DNA of 64,000 nucleotides from Acinetobacter sp. GSS19 (GCF_028621895.1 NZ_CP117520.1:1240001-1304000), one strand, 5' to 3'; counted from the stretch's first letter, positions 35,624 to 45,729 are shown. Numbers and translations: made by a program. Notes: generated from the sequence alone by a model not told the origin.

Positions 35624-37108
35624 TTAAGACCAAAATTTTGGTGCTTGAGGTAACTGTTCCAGTGCATTGGCACAGTCTTGTAAAATGAGAGTTCGTTGCG
35701 CGACGATCCAGCCCACGGCAAACCAGGCACGCTGATCTTTCTCTGCTTCTGTGCGGAATAATTGCTCGGCCACAACCAGATCATTAAATTCTCCTAATGC
35801 ATCTAGCGCAGGACGGATGTGGCTTAAATACTTTTGTATGGCCTTCTTCGGATATAAAGGCGCAACAAACTCAACACAATAGCGTAGACGTTTAAGGCGC
35901 TTACGGGTACGGTGACGCTGTTCATCTTGAAAATGACGGAATCCTGCTGCATCTTCAACCAATTGGCGATGCAAACGCTTAATGCTCTTTTCGGCTTGTT
36001 CCATTAAGGACGTATTAGATTTCGTATCAGCAGAATCCTTACACGGCGTATTGGCAAACGTCATTAGAATTAATAATAGGCGCACATATTCAGGCGATCG
36101 TAAGGCTTTACCTGCTTGATCGTCAGGCAATCCGTTGGATAGAGATACCAAAGGTGCTCCTGCTGTATGCAATCGCGGAAACAGGCTTTCAGCCAAGGCA
36201 TCACGATCACGTATCCCTCCTAACTGATTAAACAGTTCAGCCAGTATAGGTTCCCACCCGGGCGCAACTTCCTCTGACCAATGACCAAACACTCTTAATG
36301 CACTGCGTAAACGGCGAATCCCGATACGGGTTTGATGTAAATGCTCTGCCCGTCCAACCCCGCCCGCAACAGCAGCAGCATTGGGTAATATTTGCGCCAG
36401 ACAGCTATTAACCATTTTTTTTAAGGCAGTTTCAGGACTGTCCTTTTTATTTAATGTCGGTGCAGAAGCCTGAACAGCAGGACTGACCTGCAAGCCATGT
36501 GCCAGCAAATCTCCTCGTTCAGCTTTACTTCTAACATCTAGCCAAAGCTTGTAACGCTTCACCCAACCAGAAGCAAAGGCAAGCAGGCTTTTCACTGAAC
36601 CTTTTTTCAGTTCAAATTCAATTTCATAAATCTCGTCACGGGCATTTCCTGCACGGACTTCTCCACAATCCAGACATACTTCAATTTCAGCGCCCTGATA
36701 GTGGGCGAGATAATATAGACGCTCGACATCCGTTTCAAATTGCAATTTCAAAGCATCTACGGACTCACCCAAAGCCTGATCGAGTAACTGACGTGCTTCC
36801 ACACTTGCATCCGTATGACGTTGAACATCCAGCTCGGGAGCCAATGCCTGTTCTGGGCTTAGAGTCACTTCATGCTCAAAACGCTGTAGATGATTACGGC
36901 CTGCAGCCTTAAAGGTTTGTACCCAATCTGCTCCTTCTTTACGCATACGTAGCGCCATCTCAGCCTCTGCCATTTTACGATCAGGGGTATCGTAATATTT
37001 GGCTTGCAGATGAATAGACTGGGCCTGCTTTTTGACCACAGCCTGATGAACTGCTTCACGGGAAGCTTCAGGAATCTGAAATTTCAATTCGATTTCAACC
37101 ATGCCCAT
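35624..37108 (-). CDS. CYTH-CHAD domain protein (inorganic triphosphatase-like)
   Basis: 494 residues. The N-terminal CYTH domain (about 1-200) begins with the signature EIELKFQI and has the basic/acidic tunnel residues typical of triphosphatases (RMRKEGADWVQTFKAAG, FEHEVTL). The C-terminal CHAD domain (about 225-490) is helical and rich in conserved histidines and lysines (HQTRIGIRRLRSALRVFGHW, RKRLKRLRYCVEFVAPLYP), which bind polyphosphate. The architecture matches YgiF-type proteins that cleave tripolyphosphate. It is monocistronic. Confidence 0.9.
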   Translation of the reverse strand: MGMVEIELKFQIPEASREAVHQAVVKKQAQSIHLQAKYYDTPDRKMAEAEMALRMRKEGADWVQTFKAAGRNHLQRFEHEVTLSPEQALAPELDVQRHTDASVEARQLLDQALGESVDALKLQFETDVERLYYLAHYQGAEIEVCLDCGEVRAGNARDEIYEIEFELKKGSVKSLLAFASGWVKRYKLWLDVRSKAERGDLLAHGLQVSPAVQASAPTLNKKDSPETALKKMVNSCLAQILPNAAAVAGGVGRAEHLHQTRIGIRRLRSALRVFGHWSEEVAPGWEPILAELFNQLGGIRDRDALAESLFPRLHTAGAPLVSLSNGLPDDQAGKALRSPEYVRLLLILMTFANTPCKDSADTKSNTSLMEQAEKSIKRLHRQLVEDAAGFRHFQDEQRHRTRKRLKRLRYCVEFVAPLYPKKAIQKYLSHIRPALDALGEFNDLVVAEQLFRTEAEKDQRAWFAVGWIVAQRTLILQDCANALEQLPQAPKFWS

Positions 37109-38166
37109 AAGATCTCACCCGTCGTTAAAGTTCATCGTTATTGTTTATTATGATGATGCAACTGCATATTCTTTCATACACAAGATTCACTGATCTACAA
37201 AAGGCACCTCATACAGTTTAACTATTGCATAGCTGCTCATGGAGCGTCAACAAAAAAGCCGCCAGGTGAAGCACCTGATTTTAGGCTTAGTCACTGATAT
37301 TTCTCTACATTTCATTGGAATAGACACGTAATTTTCTGTCAACGGCATATTTCCAACAATTTCTTTCCAAGAGACATAAAGCCCAGTTTCGATACGCTCT
37401 CATCTTGAATTAAGATCACAGTCAGATATTCGTCAAATTTATACGCGTAATTTGAGCAAAATGGCCACTCCAAACTATGATTTAAAGCAATCTAAGAATA
37501 TGATCTAAAAGAGTGGAAAATCAGGAAGGTCTAAATTGCAGCAGCCTGATTTTTCAGCTGATAAAAACGGCTATAGACTGTACAGCTACACTCATCCCAA
37601 TAAAATCCAACTGTACCTGAATAGATTTAAATCCCATTGAAATTAACAGCCGAGCATCCAACCCAATAAACTATAATCTATTGTTTTTATTAATTTTAAT
37701 TAAAATTAAAAAAGTAATACTAAATAGACAAACATGATTACGATTAAACTGAGGACCTTTAACCTTCCCTCTGATAAAGAGGTTAATTTCTTGAGTAGCG
37801 GGATTGTATTGTCTATTTATGAAGTGTGGTGCATTACAATATACGATATTTTTTGAACAACTCACGCTGAGTTTTTATGCTGTTCTCTAGGCAACCTGAT
37901 CTTCCTCTTATAGACGATTCATCAGCAATTAACCCTTTTGATCTGATCCAACTGATCTGCTAAAAACTTTAATCTTGCAAAATTTTGTCATTTTTTAACA
38001 TTGTCATTTCTGCACAAAATTCACAATATATAGCCCTGAATCGACATGCTGTTTTTGTGAAAATTTAAACCAATTAAAAAAAAATTGCGAAATTTTATGT
38101 CGAATTAAGCAAACTTTGTAGACATTTTACAGAGAAGATTTGCATTTTTAACTTGGAGCAAACTAA
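37109..38166. other. Gene-poor kilobase upstream of aroQ
   Basis: About 1060 AT-rich bases with no supported protein gene; a 64-codon minus-strand frame at 37671-37865 has a GTG start and no ribosome binding site. Its left end contains a strong minus-strand terminator (37252-37288) with no annotated gene upstream of it. The right end must contain the promoter of aroQ-accB-accC. Confidence 0.5.
37252..37288 (-). terminator. Orphan minus-strand terminator
   Basis: Inner stem CAGGTG / CACCTG with a 3-base loop, outer stem AAGCC / GGCTT, then six U on the minus strand. It lies 144 bases upstream of the CYTH-CHAD start, so it would stop a minus-strand transcript from the empty region between 37289 and 38166. 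Confidence 0.65.
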
Positions 38167-38625
38167 ATGAGTTCGACGATTTTGGTTATTCATGGACCAA
38201 ATTTGAATTTGCTAGGAAAGCGCGAACCAGAAGTCTATGGATCACTGACACTTGATGACATTAATCAACAGCTCATCGCCCAAGCCCACAACGCCGCCAT
38301 TCAGCTCGATACCTTCCAAAGTAACTGGGAAGGGGCAATTGTCGACCGTATTCATCAAGCCTCACAAGAAGGCATCGAATTTATCATTATCAATCCTGCC
38401 GCGCTGACTCATACCTCAGTGGCTGTTCGCGATGCCTTGCTTGGCGTTGCCATCCCGTTTATTGAAGTGCATCTGTCCAATGTACATGCACGTGAAGCAT
38501 TCCGCCATCACTCTTATCTTTCTGATAAAGCGGTTGGTGTAATTTGTGGTCTCGGTGCAAAAGGTTATCGTTTTGCGCTCGATTATGCCATCGAAAAAAT
38601 TCAATCACTTACTACTCAATCATAA
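38167..38625 (+). CDS. aroQ: AroQ, type II 3-dehydroquinate dehydratase
   Basis: 152 residues, type II dehydroquinase. Motifs are the lid and arginine segment [33 protein letters not shown], and the catalytic-histidine region [29 protein letters not shown]. It converts 3-dehydroquinate to 3-dehydroshikimate in the shikimate pathway. It is the first gene of the common aroQ-accB-accC operon; accB starts 17 bases later. Confidence 0.95.
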   Translation: MSSTILVIHGPNLNLLGKREPEVYGSLTLDDINQQLIAQAHNAAIQLDTFQSNWEGAIVDRIHQASQEGIEFIIINPAALTHTSVAVRDALLGVAIPFIEVHLSNVHAREAFRHHSYLSDKAVGVICGLGAKGYRFALDYAIEKIQSLTTQS

Positions 38626-38642
38626 TTTAGGAACACTGCCCC

Positions 38643-39062
38643 ATGGATATCCGTAAAATCAAGAAGCTCATCGATTTGATGATTGAATCTGACTTGCAAT
38701 CGATTGAAGTGAAAGAAGGCGACCAATCTATCGCAATCGCTCGCCCAGCACCAGTTTATGCAGCAGCAGCGCCTGTGGCAGCAGCAGCGCCTGCAGCAGC
38801 ACCTGCAGCGGCAAAAGCACCACGTGGTGCGGTTGAACCTTCTCCAATGGTTGGTGTGTTCTATGCAGCACCAAGCCCAGGTGAAGCACCATTCGTTAAA
38901 GTAGGTCAAACGGTAACAGCGGGTGATACTCTAGGTATTATCGAAGCGATGAAAATCATGAACCCGATCGAAGCAACTCAAAGCGGCGTGATTGAAGAAA
39001 TCCTTGTGAAAAACGGCGAAGTCATCCAATTCGGTCAACCACTTTTCCGCTATCGCGCTTAA
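38643..39062 (+). CDS. accB: AccB, biotin carboxyl carrier protein of acetyl-CoA carboxylase
   Basis: 139 residues. The N-terminal dimerisation part is followed by an Ala/Pro-rich linker (about 38-62), and the C-terminal biotinyl domain carries the biotinylated lysine in [10 protein letters not shown]. It shuttles carboxyl groups between AccC and the AccAD transferase in fatty-acid synthesis. The Ala-rich linker produces a cysteine-rich-looking antisense frame that is not a gene. Confidence 0.96.
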   Translation: MDIRKIKKLIDLMIESDLQSIEVKEGDQSIAIARPAPVYAAAAPVAAAAPAAAPAAAKAPRGAVEPSPMVGVFYAAPSPGEAPFVKVGQTVTAGDTLGIIEAMKIMNPIEATQSGVIEEILVKNGEVIQFGQPLFRYRA

Positions 39063-39078
39063 GACCTCGGGGATTCAT

Positions 39079-40449
39079 ATGTTGCAAAAAGTTTTAATTG
39101 CAAACCGTGGTGAGATTGCTCTACGCATCGCCCGTGCTTGCAAAACTTTAGGAATTAAAACTGTTGGTGTTTATTCCGATGCGGATAAAGACCTGATGCA
39201 CTTACGCTTTGTTGATGAAGCGGTCTGTATCGGTCCGGGTGCGACCAGTGAAAGTTATCTCAACATTCCAGCACTGATCACCGCAGCAGAAATTACAGGT
39301 GCAGATGCCATCCATCCAGGTTATGGCTTCCTCTCTGAAAATGCAGAATTTGCAGAAATCGTAGAAAGCTCAGGGCTAATTTTCATTGGTCCACGTCCAG
39401 AACACATCCGTCTGATGGGCAACAAGGTTTCTGCCATTATTGCCATGAAGAAAGCCGGTGTACCAACCGTACCAGGCTGTGACCATGCTGTGACCATTCA
39501 CAATGCACTTGAGGAAGCCAAACTGATTGGTTTCCCATTGATCGTAAAAGCCGCTTCAGGTGGTGGTGGTCGTGGTATGCGTATCGTTGAACGTGTCGAT
39601 ACCCTGCTTGAATCGGTTCAGGCTGCACAGCGTGATGCTGAAATGTGGTTCGGTGATGATACTGTCTACATGGAACGTTTCCTGCAAAAACCACGTCACG
39701 TCGAAGTTCAGGTTTTGGCAGATGGTGAAGGCCATGCCATCCACCTGTATGACCGTGACTGTTCTTTACAGCGCCGCCATCAAAAAGTATTGGAAGAAGC
39801 ACCTGCTCCAGGTTTACCAGAAGAAGCACGTGCCGAGATTCTTGAAGCCTGCGTGAATGCGTGTAAATTGATGCAATATCGCGGTGCGGGTACATTCGAA
39901 TTCCTGTTTGAAGATGGTGAATTCTTCTTCATTGAAATGAACACCCGTGTTCAGGTTGAGCATCCAGTAACTGAAATGGTGACGGGTGTTGACATCATTG
40001 AACAACAGCTACGCATTGCTGCAGGTTTGGGTCTTGAACTGCAACAAGAAGATATCGAAGTCCGTGGTCATGCCATAGAATGTCGTATCAATGCTGAAGA
40101 TCCAACCACGTTCATGCCATCACCAGGCAAAATCGAGAACTTCTATGCGCCAGGTGGTGCAGGCATCCGCTTAGATTCTCATATCTATCCAGGTTATAGC
40201 ATTCCACCGTATTACGACTCGATGATTGCCAAACTGATTGCGCATGGTAAAGACCGCGCAACATCATTTGCACGTATGCGTCAGGCTTTAGATGAGATGA
40301 TCCTAACAGGTGTAAAAACCAATATTCCATTGCACAAGGACCTCATCTTAAAAGATGAAAGTTTCTGTGAACAAGCAATGGATATTCATTACCTTGAAAA
40401 GCACTTGTTAAAGCAGCTTGAAGGTCAGCAAGAAGAAGCGAAAAGCTAA
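39079..40449 (+). CDS. accC: AccC, biotin carboxylase subunit of acetyl-CoA carboxylase
   Basis: 456 residues of the ATP-grasp family, the usual length. Motifs: [19 protein letters not shown] at the start, the glycine-rich [14 protein letters not shown], and [21 protein letters not shown] with the catalytic residues. It carboxylates biotin on AccB with ATP and bicarbonate. It follows accB by 16 bases and is closed by a terminator. Confidence 0.97.
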   Translation: MLQKVLIANRGEIALRIARACKTLGIKTVGVYSDADKDLMHLRFVDEAVCIGPGATSESYLNIPALITAAEITGADAIHPGYGFLSENAEFAEIVESSGLIFIGPRPEHIRLMGNKVSAIIAMKKAGVPTVPGCDHAVTIHNALEEAKLIGFPLIVKAASGGGGRGMRIVERVDTLLESVQAAQRDAEMWFGDDTVYMERFLQKPRHVEVQVLADGEGHAIHLYDRDCSLQRRHQKVLEEAPAPGLPEEARAEILEACVNACKLMQYRGAGTFEFLFEDGEFFFIEMNTRVQVEHPVTEMVTGVDIIEQQLRIAAGLGLELQQEDIEVRGHAIECRINAEDPTTFMPSPGKIENFYAPGGAGIRLDSHIYPGYSIPPYYDSMIAKLIAHGKDRATSFARMRQALDEMILTGVKTNIPLHKDLILKDESFCEQAMDIHYLEKHLLKQLEGQQEEAKS

Positions 40450-40462
40450 TTCGGGCTAGAAT

Positions 40463-40497
40463 AAAAAAACCTCTTACCATGTTAAGAGGTTTTTTTA
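40463..40497 (+). terminator. Intrinsic terminator of aroQ-accB-accC
   Basis: Stem AAAAAACCTCTTA / TAAGAGGTTTTTT with a short loop, 14 bases after accC. It can also end the convergent minus-strand gene, whose stop is at 40524. Confidence 0.88.
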
Positions 40498-40523
40498 TTG
40501 GATCTGTTTTTTAAATTGAGGGA

Positions 40524-41000
40524 TTAGGGCAATATGCGATGCAAAGTGGCAAAACATTGTTCCGCTTTTTCATTGTTACAAAAGTGAATCGTTCGTGGAC
40601 TGGTCCACTGAACAAAATACTGGGAAACCTCTCCAGTCTGGTCTTCCTGACGACCAGAGCAATCAAGTGAGTTATTGTCATACTTGATCTGCAAGACCAA
40701 AGCCGGTAACTGTTCTTTGGAATCTTGTGGTGGTTGATAATCGTATAGACCTGAGGACCACTCCTGTCCACTCCGGATCACCACCTCATTGTTGCCACGG
40801 AAATTATAATACTCAACACAGGCTTTATTCTGTGGAATCTCCATACCCCACAAACCTAAGATTTCTGGTCGTGAAACAATGCGGATCGGACTATTATTTT
40901 CTTCTTGAGCCGTGGCTTCCCCCTGCACATTATTATTTTCTGCAACCGCAATGCCGCTCATCGTTAAAAATAAAAAAGTTGCCAAAAATATTCTTTTCAT
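40524..41000 (-). CDS. Hypothetical exported protein
   Basis: 158 residues from ATG 41000, chosen because it begins a clear signal peptide, MKRIFLATFLFLTMSGIAVA, with cleavage before ENN; a longer frame to 41063 would bury it. The mature part has four cysteines (KACVEYY, SLDCSG, IHFCNN, EQCFATL), which suggests two disulfides in the periplasm. The segment LGLWGMEIPQNKACVEYYNFRGNNEVVI resembles small lipocalin-like or stress-related periplasmic proteins, but I do not recognise a named family. Confidence 0.7.
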   Translation of the reverse strand: MKRIFLATFLFLTMSGIAVAENNNVQGEATAQEENNSPIRIVSRPEILGLWGMEIPQNKACVEYYNFRGNNEVVIRSGQEWSSGLYDYQPPQDSKEQLPALVLQIKYDNNSLDCSGRQEDQTGEVSQYFVQWTSPRTIHFCNNEKAEQCFATLHRILP

Positions 41001-41291
41001 AAGTCTTTTGTGCCGTAAACTCTTGCTCTTTAACTTAGCATATTCTGATATAAAATCGTTCATCTATAACGATATATAACAATCGTTTCGCTAGGTTTTT
41101 ATGCAAATGTTGTGGGTTCGGCATCTTTAGATTGCAACACTTCAATAACAACTCAGAGGTTTACTCGTTATTAAAATTTAATCATTTTCAATTTTGCTAA
41201 ATTTTAGTACTCTTGAAGAATGTGATATTTCACTACATAAATAAATATTTTTACGTCGTAAATCACATTTAAATCGGGATAGGAAGTTCAT

Positions 41292-42202
41292 TTGATTGAT
41301 TTAACCCAAAAAGCATTGTTACGTACAGGCCAACATCTTCGCATATTGTTGATTGTCGCCAGCCTGATGTTTTTCTTTAGCGCTTTGGGTATTTTATCTC
41401 GTCCATTCGATTTACTCTCCTATTTCTGGCCGGCCAATGCCGTATTACTCGGGATTCTTTTACGTTTCCCACATCTACGCAGTGTTTCTGGCTGGTTAGG
41501 GGCTTTTATTGGCTTCCTTACTGCTAATATCGGATTGAATGGCGGTATCGAAATTAACGTCTATATGACGATTGCCAATTTGATTACCGTCTCCGTTTCA
41601 CTTACGCTGATTGACTTACTTAAACTGAATTATCAGCGTTATCAGCGTTATCAGCAAGGTGTTCAGGATCTTTATCTGATTGTACTCAGTGTGCTGGTCG
41701 GCAGCATGATGGGTTCAGCCTTTGCCATTTTGACCATCCCGCATCTAGAAAATACTTTTTTGCCCGGGCATCAATTGTGGCTAGATTTCGCCATGTGGTG
41801 GAGTGCAGAAATGATCAATATGATCACCTTCCTACCCGTTGTGCTCGCATTACCTAACAAAGAACTTTTTCAGCGTTATTGGCATGATCAACGGCGTATA
41901 ACTTGGGACTGGATGACTCTATTCCCCTTTCTTGGTGTGATCGTTTCACTTTTTTTCGCCAACGTATATTTCGGAACTGGAGCCCTCTTATTCCCTTCAG
42001 CTGCTTTAATTTGGTCAGCATTAACTTATCCGATCTTTTTTGTGGCACTGATCAATTGTCTAGTCTGCATGACCTTATATTACAGCGCCAATCTTCACTA
42101 TTTAAGTCAGTCTGCGGAACTCTATCTGACCCATAGTATCTCAATCCGAGTCGGGCTATGTATGCTGGCGCTAGGCCCCCTGACACTAAGTATATTAAGT
42201 GC
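41292..42202 (+). pseudogene. MASE1-GGDEF diguanylate cyclase, 5' part (split by an IS)
   Basis: 303 codons from a TTG start (AGGAAG 7 bases upstream). The segment holds the MASE1-type membrane sensor domain, about eight hydrophobic helices, including YFWPANAVLLGILLRFPH. The gene stops making sense at the 4-bp duplication GTGC (42199-42202), where an IS3-family element begins; translation would run into the IS and end at 42218. Removing the IS and one copy of the duplication joins it in frame with 43393-43942, giving 1461 bases, 487 codons including the stop. The product, a c-di-GMP synthase, is therefore inactivated. Confidence 0.85.
42199..42202. repeat. Target-site duplication GTGC, left copy
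   Basis: GTGC directly left of the IS; the same GTGC is at 43389-43392 to the right. Keeping one copy restores the reading frame of the interrupted gene (TTA AGT GCC AAC CGT). Confidence 0.82.
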
Positions 42203-42241
42203 GGTAATCCTCCCATAAATAACCGAAGTTAAAAGTAGAGG

Positions 42242-43057
42242 TTAAGCAGCCATTAGAGGAGGCTTTCCTTTGTTTGCTTGGTGTGGTCTTTCATGATTGT
42301 AATGCCATAACCAGCTAGTTGCATAATCTTGTACTTCATCCAAAGTATCAAATAAGTGTTTGCTCAGCCAACTATAACGTATGGTCCGATTATAGCGTTC
42401 AATATACGCATTCTGCTGTGGCTTTCCAGGTTGAATATATTCAATACGAATACCGTGCTCAGTAGCCCAGCGCACAAATTCGTGACTGATAAATTCGGGG
42501 CCATTATCGCATCGGATCACTAACGGTTTTTCTCTCCACTCCAGCAATTGATTCAACGTACGAATAACCCTGATTGTGGGCAATGAGAACCCTGCTTCAA
42601 TGGCTAGGCCTTCGCGGCGGTAATCATCAATCACATTCAATAATCGAAACTTGCGACCATCGGAAAGCTGATCATGCATAAAATCCAGTGACCAGACCTG
42701 ATTTTCTCGGATTGGTTCTTTCAATGGTTCAGGCGCATGCCGTTTTAGTCTTCTTCTCGGTTTAATACGCAGATTCAGTGCTAACTCACAATAAATGCGG
42801 TAAACCCGCTTGTGATTCCAGCAGCAACTCTCAACATGCCGTAAATACGAGAAGCACAAACCAAAGCCCCAATCGGAATTTTCCTCAGTGAGTTCAATGA
42901 GCTGTTCAGCAATGAGTGCATTGTCATCGCTGAGTTTGGCTTGATAGCGGTAGCAGGTTTCACTAATGCCAAATGCTTTACAAGCCAAACGAATACTAAT
43001 GGCATGCTGGGCAACTGCCTGTTGTGCCATCTTACGCCGGCAAGATGGCCTCACCAC
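42242..43057 (-). CDS. IS3-family transposase OrfB (DDE catalytic part)
   Basis: 271 residues with an HTH_21-like N-terminal region ([23 protein letters not shown]) and an rve integrase core. The DDE residues are visible in [23 protein letters not shown] and [12 protein letters not shown]. The frame begins with GTG inside the end of orfA, so it is likely expressed as an OrfAB fusion by -1 frameshifting at A-AAA-AAG (43062-43056). It appears intact. Confidence 0.9.
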   Translation of the reverse strand: MVRPSCRRKMAQQAVAQHAISIRLACKAFGISETCYRYQAKLSDDNALIAEQLIELTEENSDWGFGLCFSYLRHVESCCWNHKRVYRIYCELALNLRIKPRRRLKRHAPEPLKEPIRENQVWSLDFMHDQLSDGRKFRLLNVIDDYRREGLAIEAGFSLPTIRVIRTLNQLLEWREKPLVIRCDNGPEFISHEFVRWATEHGIRIEYIQPGKPQQNAYIERYNRTIRYSWLSKHLFDTLDEVQDYATSWLWHYNHERPHQANKGKPPLMAA

Positions 43058-43317
43058 TTTTTTGCCATCGCTTCCTGAATGATCTCTGCCTTTAAGCGTT
43101 CCTCAGCATACATCTTTTTAAGTCTGGTATTTTCTGCTTCCAGTTCTTTGAGTCGAGCCATCAATGATGTATCCATACCCCCATATTTTGCACGCCATTT
43201 ATAAAAGGTGGCATTACTCATGCCGTGTTCACGGCAAAGGGTCGCCACAGGTGTGCCAGATTCAGCCTGTTTCAAGATGGACATGATCTGACTGTCAGTA
43301 AATTTAGATGTTTTCAT
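43051..43317 (-). CDS. IS3-family transposase OrfA (DNA-binding part)
   Basis: 88 residues with a helix-turn-helix ([43 protein letters not shown]) and a C-terminal leucine-zipper-like coil ([32 protein letters not shown]). It ends with AMAKKW over the slippery heptamer A-AAA-AAG, seven bases into orfB. Confidence 0.92.
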   Translation of the reverse strand: MKTSKFTDSQIMSILKQAESGTPVATLCREHGMSNATFYKWRAKYGGMDTSLMARLKELEAENTRLKKMYAEERLKAEIIQEAMAKKW

Positions 43318-43392
43318 GCAGAATCTCCTGCCTACACTTTAAGAGAAAATTCTACTTTTAGATCCTATTATTTTTAGGGGGGATTACCGTGC

Positions 43393-43942
43393 CAACCGTA
43401 AAGCACTATATAAACAGGTACTTTATCTGGCGAACCATGACAGTTTAACTCAAGCCATGACCCGCCGTTATTTCCTCGAAGAAGCTGACCGTATTTTATA
43501 CAGCCCAATCGTTCGCCCACGCAGTATCAGCATTTTATTGATGGACCTGGATTTTTTTAAAAATATTAATGATCAGTACGGCCACCATGTGGGAGATATG
43601 GTTCTCAAAAAGTTCTCCACAATCGTGAAAAACAGCCTGCGTGAAGAAGATCTCTTTGGGCGTTTGGGAGGAGAAGAATTTGCCATTCTACTCACCAACG
43701 TCAGTGCCGCACAAAGCGTACAGATTGCTGAACGCATCAGAAATGCTGTAGAACAGGCCAGTTTCCAACTAGAAGATGGTTCTACCTTGACGATCAGCGT
43801 GAGTATCGGCTTACATTATCAACCAGCACCTTTTTATCCTTATTTCACTCGTCTGCTCCAAGCAGCGGACGTAGCTCTCTATCGTGCAAAAGCCAATGGT
43901 CGTAATCAGATTTATATGCAACCGAAATCATCAATCATCTAA
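43393..43942 (+). pseudogene. MASE1-GGDEF diguanylate cyclase, 3' part (GGDEF domain)
   Basis: The catalytic half of the split gene. In the original frame it reads NRKALYKQVLYLANHDSLTQAMTRRYFLEEADR, then MDLDFFKNINDQYGHHVGDMVLKKFS and the active-site motif RLGGEEFAILL, with the C-terminal ADVALYRAKANGRNQIY. An ATG at 43457 could start a truncated soluble protein of 161 residues that keeps GGEEF, but it lacks the sensor and part of the linker. It is intact apart from the IS, so precise excision would restore a normal cyclase. Confidence 0.85.
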
Positions 43943-43954
43943 CAAAAATAAGGG

Positions 43955-45118
43955 TTAGGCCGCTTTTTGTTCTACCTGATTTGGCAAACCAAAAATAAAT
44001 AATAATCCCAACAACGTCGCGGCACCGGCCAGCATAAAAATCGTTTCCCCACCCATCAACTGCCAATAACGACCTGCCAAGATACTGCCCAAAGCAACCC
44101 CCAGTCCCCACATGGTACTGTAAAGCGCCTGACCACGCCCCTGTTGTCCAGCCGAGAAATTCTGGAAAATTACACGCATTGCTATCAGATGAAACAACCC
44201 AAAACTGAAGGCATGAATGGTCTGAGCAGCCAGCTGGAACCCAAAACTTTCTGAAAATATACCTACCACAACCCAGCGTATACCCGTGATCACTAAACAA
44301 AAAGCCACCAACACACGCCAAGAAAAACGGTTGAGGAATAGATGGGCACAAGCAAACATGATGATTTCTGCAATGACACCAATCGACCATAGCAAGCCGA
44401 TTTGAGTAGTCGAAAAGCCGATTTGATTGAGAAAGTTACTGTAAAAACTATAAAAAGGCGCATGTGAGAACAGCATGACAAACTCAATCAAAAAAAAACT
44501 CATGACCACAGGACGCTTGATAATCGGCCACAGCGGTTCAAGTGTAGCTTGCCTGTTCGGTGCTGTTGCAGGTTCTCGAATTGTAAAGGCCCATAAAAAG
44601 GCCAAAAACGCGATACATAGCAATAAGATCGGCAGCATCGAAATCGGGATAATCTCTAACAGAGCTCCAATACCAAAGACCCCGACAATAAAACCAATCG
44701 ATCCCCATTTTCGTACTTTACCGTAACGTTCCTTACGTTGTTCTCCCAACCAGAATAAAGTAACCCCTTCGAATTGGGCCAAGATCGCATTCTGGAAAAA
44801 ACTGAAAATCAGCATTAATAAGGCAACGGTTTGAAAGTTATTGGGAATAATAAAAATTAAAAACCAAATACAGGCTTCCATCCATGTGGCAATACGTACC
44901 AGTAGCATGCGTTTACCGGTTTTATCAGCAATCCATCCCCAAATGAACGGGGCAAAAAACCGGGTAATAATCGCGATTGACGATAAAACTCCAATCTGCT
45001 GATAGTCAAAGCCTTGATCTTCCAGATACAGATTCCAAAATGGCATGAAAGTACCCACAATGGAATAGTAGAAGAAGTAGAATCCTGCAAGTCTAGACTG
45101 GATTGGAAGGCTTAGCAT
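43955..45118 (-). CDS. MFS transporter, HcaT/nucleoside-symporter-like
   Basis: 387 residues and 12 membrane segments. The start LAGFYFFYYSIVGTFMPFWNLYLEDQGFDYQQIGVLSSIAIITRFFAPFIWGWIADKTG is typical of the phenylpropionate permease (HcaT)-like subgroup of the major facilitators. The substrate is unknown; aromatic acids or sugars are transported by relatives. Its stop faces the end of the split cyclase gene 12 bases away. Confidence 0.85.
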   Translation of the reverse strand: MLSLPIQSRLAGFYFFYYSIVGTFMPFWNLYLEDQGFDYQQIGVLSSIAIITRFFAPFIWGWIADKTGKRMLLVRIATWMEACIWFLIFIIPNNFQTVALLMLIFSFFQNAILAQFEGVTLFWLGEQRKERYGKVRKWGSIGFIVGVFGIGALLEIIPISMLPILLLCIAFLAFLWAFTIREPATAPNRQATLEPLWPIIKRPVVMSFFLIEFVMLFSHAPFYSFYSNFLNQIGFSTTQIGLLWSIGVIAEIIMFACAHLFLNRFSWRVLVAFCLVITGIRWVVVGIFSESFGFQLAAQTIHAFSFGLFHLIAMRVIFQNFSAGQQGRGQALYSTMWGLGVALGSILAGRYWQLMGGETIFMLAGAATLLGLLFIFGLPNQVEQKAA

Positions 45119-45278
45119 ACAGTTGTAAACACTTGTAATTTCAATGAGTTAAGAATTTTAAGAGTGGTATGCAGTAGAACTCAAATGGAGGAAGTTGGCG
45201 TTCAATTGTATACTGCTCAAAAAACCATCTTTTTGGCCGTTATATGATACTCGCTCCCTTCTCTGATGTCTTTCAATA

Positions 45279-45308
45279 AAAAAACCGCCCTTTCGGACGG
45301 TTTCGTTT
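45279..45308 (-). terminator. Terminator after higA (left copy of a 30-bp repeat)
   Basis: GC-rich stem ACCGTCC / GGGCGGT followed on the minus strand by seven U. It differs at only two of 30 positions from the terminator at 46097-46126, so the toxin-antitoxin pair is bracketed by two copies. Confidence 0.85.
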
Positions 45309-45327
45309 TTACCAATCACCTATGCCA

Positions 45328-45729
45328 TCAAAAGAAAGTATCTGCAGAAACATTGAACCGTTCTGAGAGCGCTTTGATATGACGGATATTTAACTGGCGT
45401 TTGCCATTCAAAATTTCAGAGATGACAGACTGTGTGGCAACCTCTGGCAGATCAGACTGCCCAAGGTGATGTTGTTCCATCAAGAATGCCAAGGCTGTAC
45501 GACCATCACCTTGAGGGATTGGCAGATGTTCATTCTCATAAGCAGAGACTAAATCACCCAATTGATGAATAAGCCCCATGAGTGGATCAGATTCATCATC
45601 ACCTACTAGATCCAGTAGTTCATCTAGTGCTTCCACAAGAGTGCTGAAATCTTCTTCTGTCTCAGGCTTGGTCAGTAATGGCGCGACATAACGCCAATGG
45701 TCAACTGCCTGTTTAATCATTGCATTCAT
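45328..45729 (-). CDS. higA: HigA-like antitoxin (XRE-type helix-turn-helix)
   Basis: 133 residues from ATG 45729, preceded by GGAGGG. The C-terminal 55 residues hold the HTH: LAFLMEQHHLGQSDLPEVATQSVISEILNGKRQLNIRHIKALSERFNVSADTFF, the classic HigA segment. The N-terminal 75 residues are acidic and helical and probably bind the toxin. It begins two bases after the toxin stop, so toxin and antitoxin are coupled in toxin-first order. It neutralises HigB and should repress the operon through the palindromes at 46029-46082. Confidence 0.9.
   Translation of the reverse strand: MNAMIKQAVDHWRYVAPLLTKPETEEDFSTLVEALDELLDLVGDDESDPLMGLIHQLGDLVSAYENEHLPIPQGDGRTALAFLMEQHHLGQSDLPEVATQSVISEILNGKRQLNIRHIKALSERFNVSADTFF

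Larger units (their letters stand above)
42203..43388 (-). mobile_element. IS3-family insertion sequence (1186 bp) inside a diguanylate cyclase gene
   Basis: The ends are imperfect inverted repeats: GGTAATCCTCCC... on the left and GGTAATCCCCCC... on the right (read inward), with a further shared block TAAAAGTAGA about 22 bases in. It is flanked by a 4-bp duplication GTGC. It encodes orfA (43051-43317) and orfB (42242-43057) on the minus strand, joined by a probable -1 frameshift. The element name cannot be fixed without a database; it resembles ISAba-type IS3 elements. Confidence 0.88.

Noticed and set aside
37671..37865. 64-codon minus-strand frame in the gene-poor kilobase
   Set aside because: GTG start without a binding site, AT-rich random-looking composition and no motif.
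38760..38815. Possible simple-sequence repeat (GCAGCAGC-like)
   Set aside because: It is the normal Ala/Pro linker of biotin carboxyl carrier proteins and not a repeat array; no CRISPR-like spacing was seen anywhere in the window.
38616..38909. Cysteine-rich antisense frame over accB
   Set aside because: The cysteine run is just the complement of the GCA-rich Ala/Pro linker of accB.
39437..39895. 152-codon antisense frame over accC
   Set aside because: A shadow of a strongly conserved gene; no start signal or independent content.
42199..43392. IS ends placed at TCCTCCC/TCCCCCC instead of GGTAATCC
   Set aside because: Only the GGTAATCC boundary leaves equal flanks (GTGC) and restores the interrupted reading frame.
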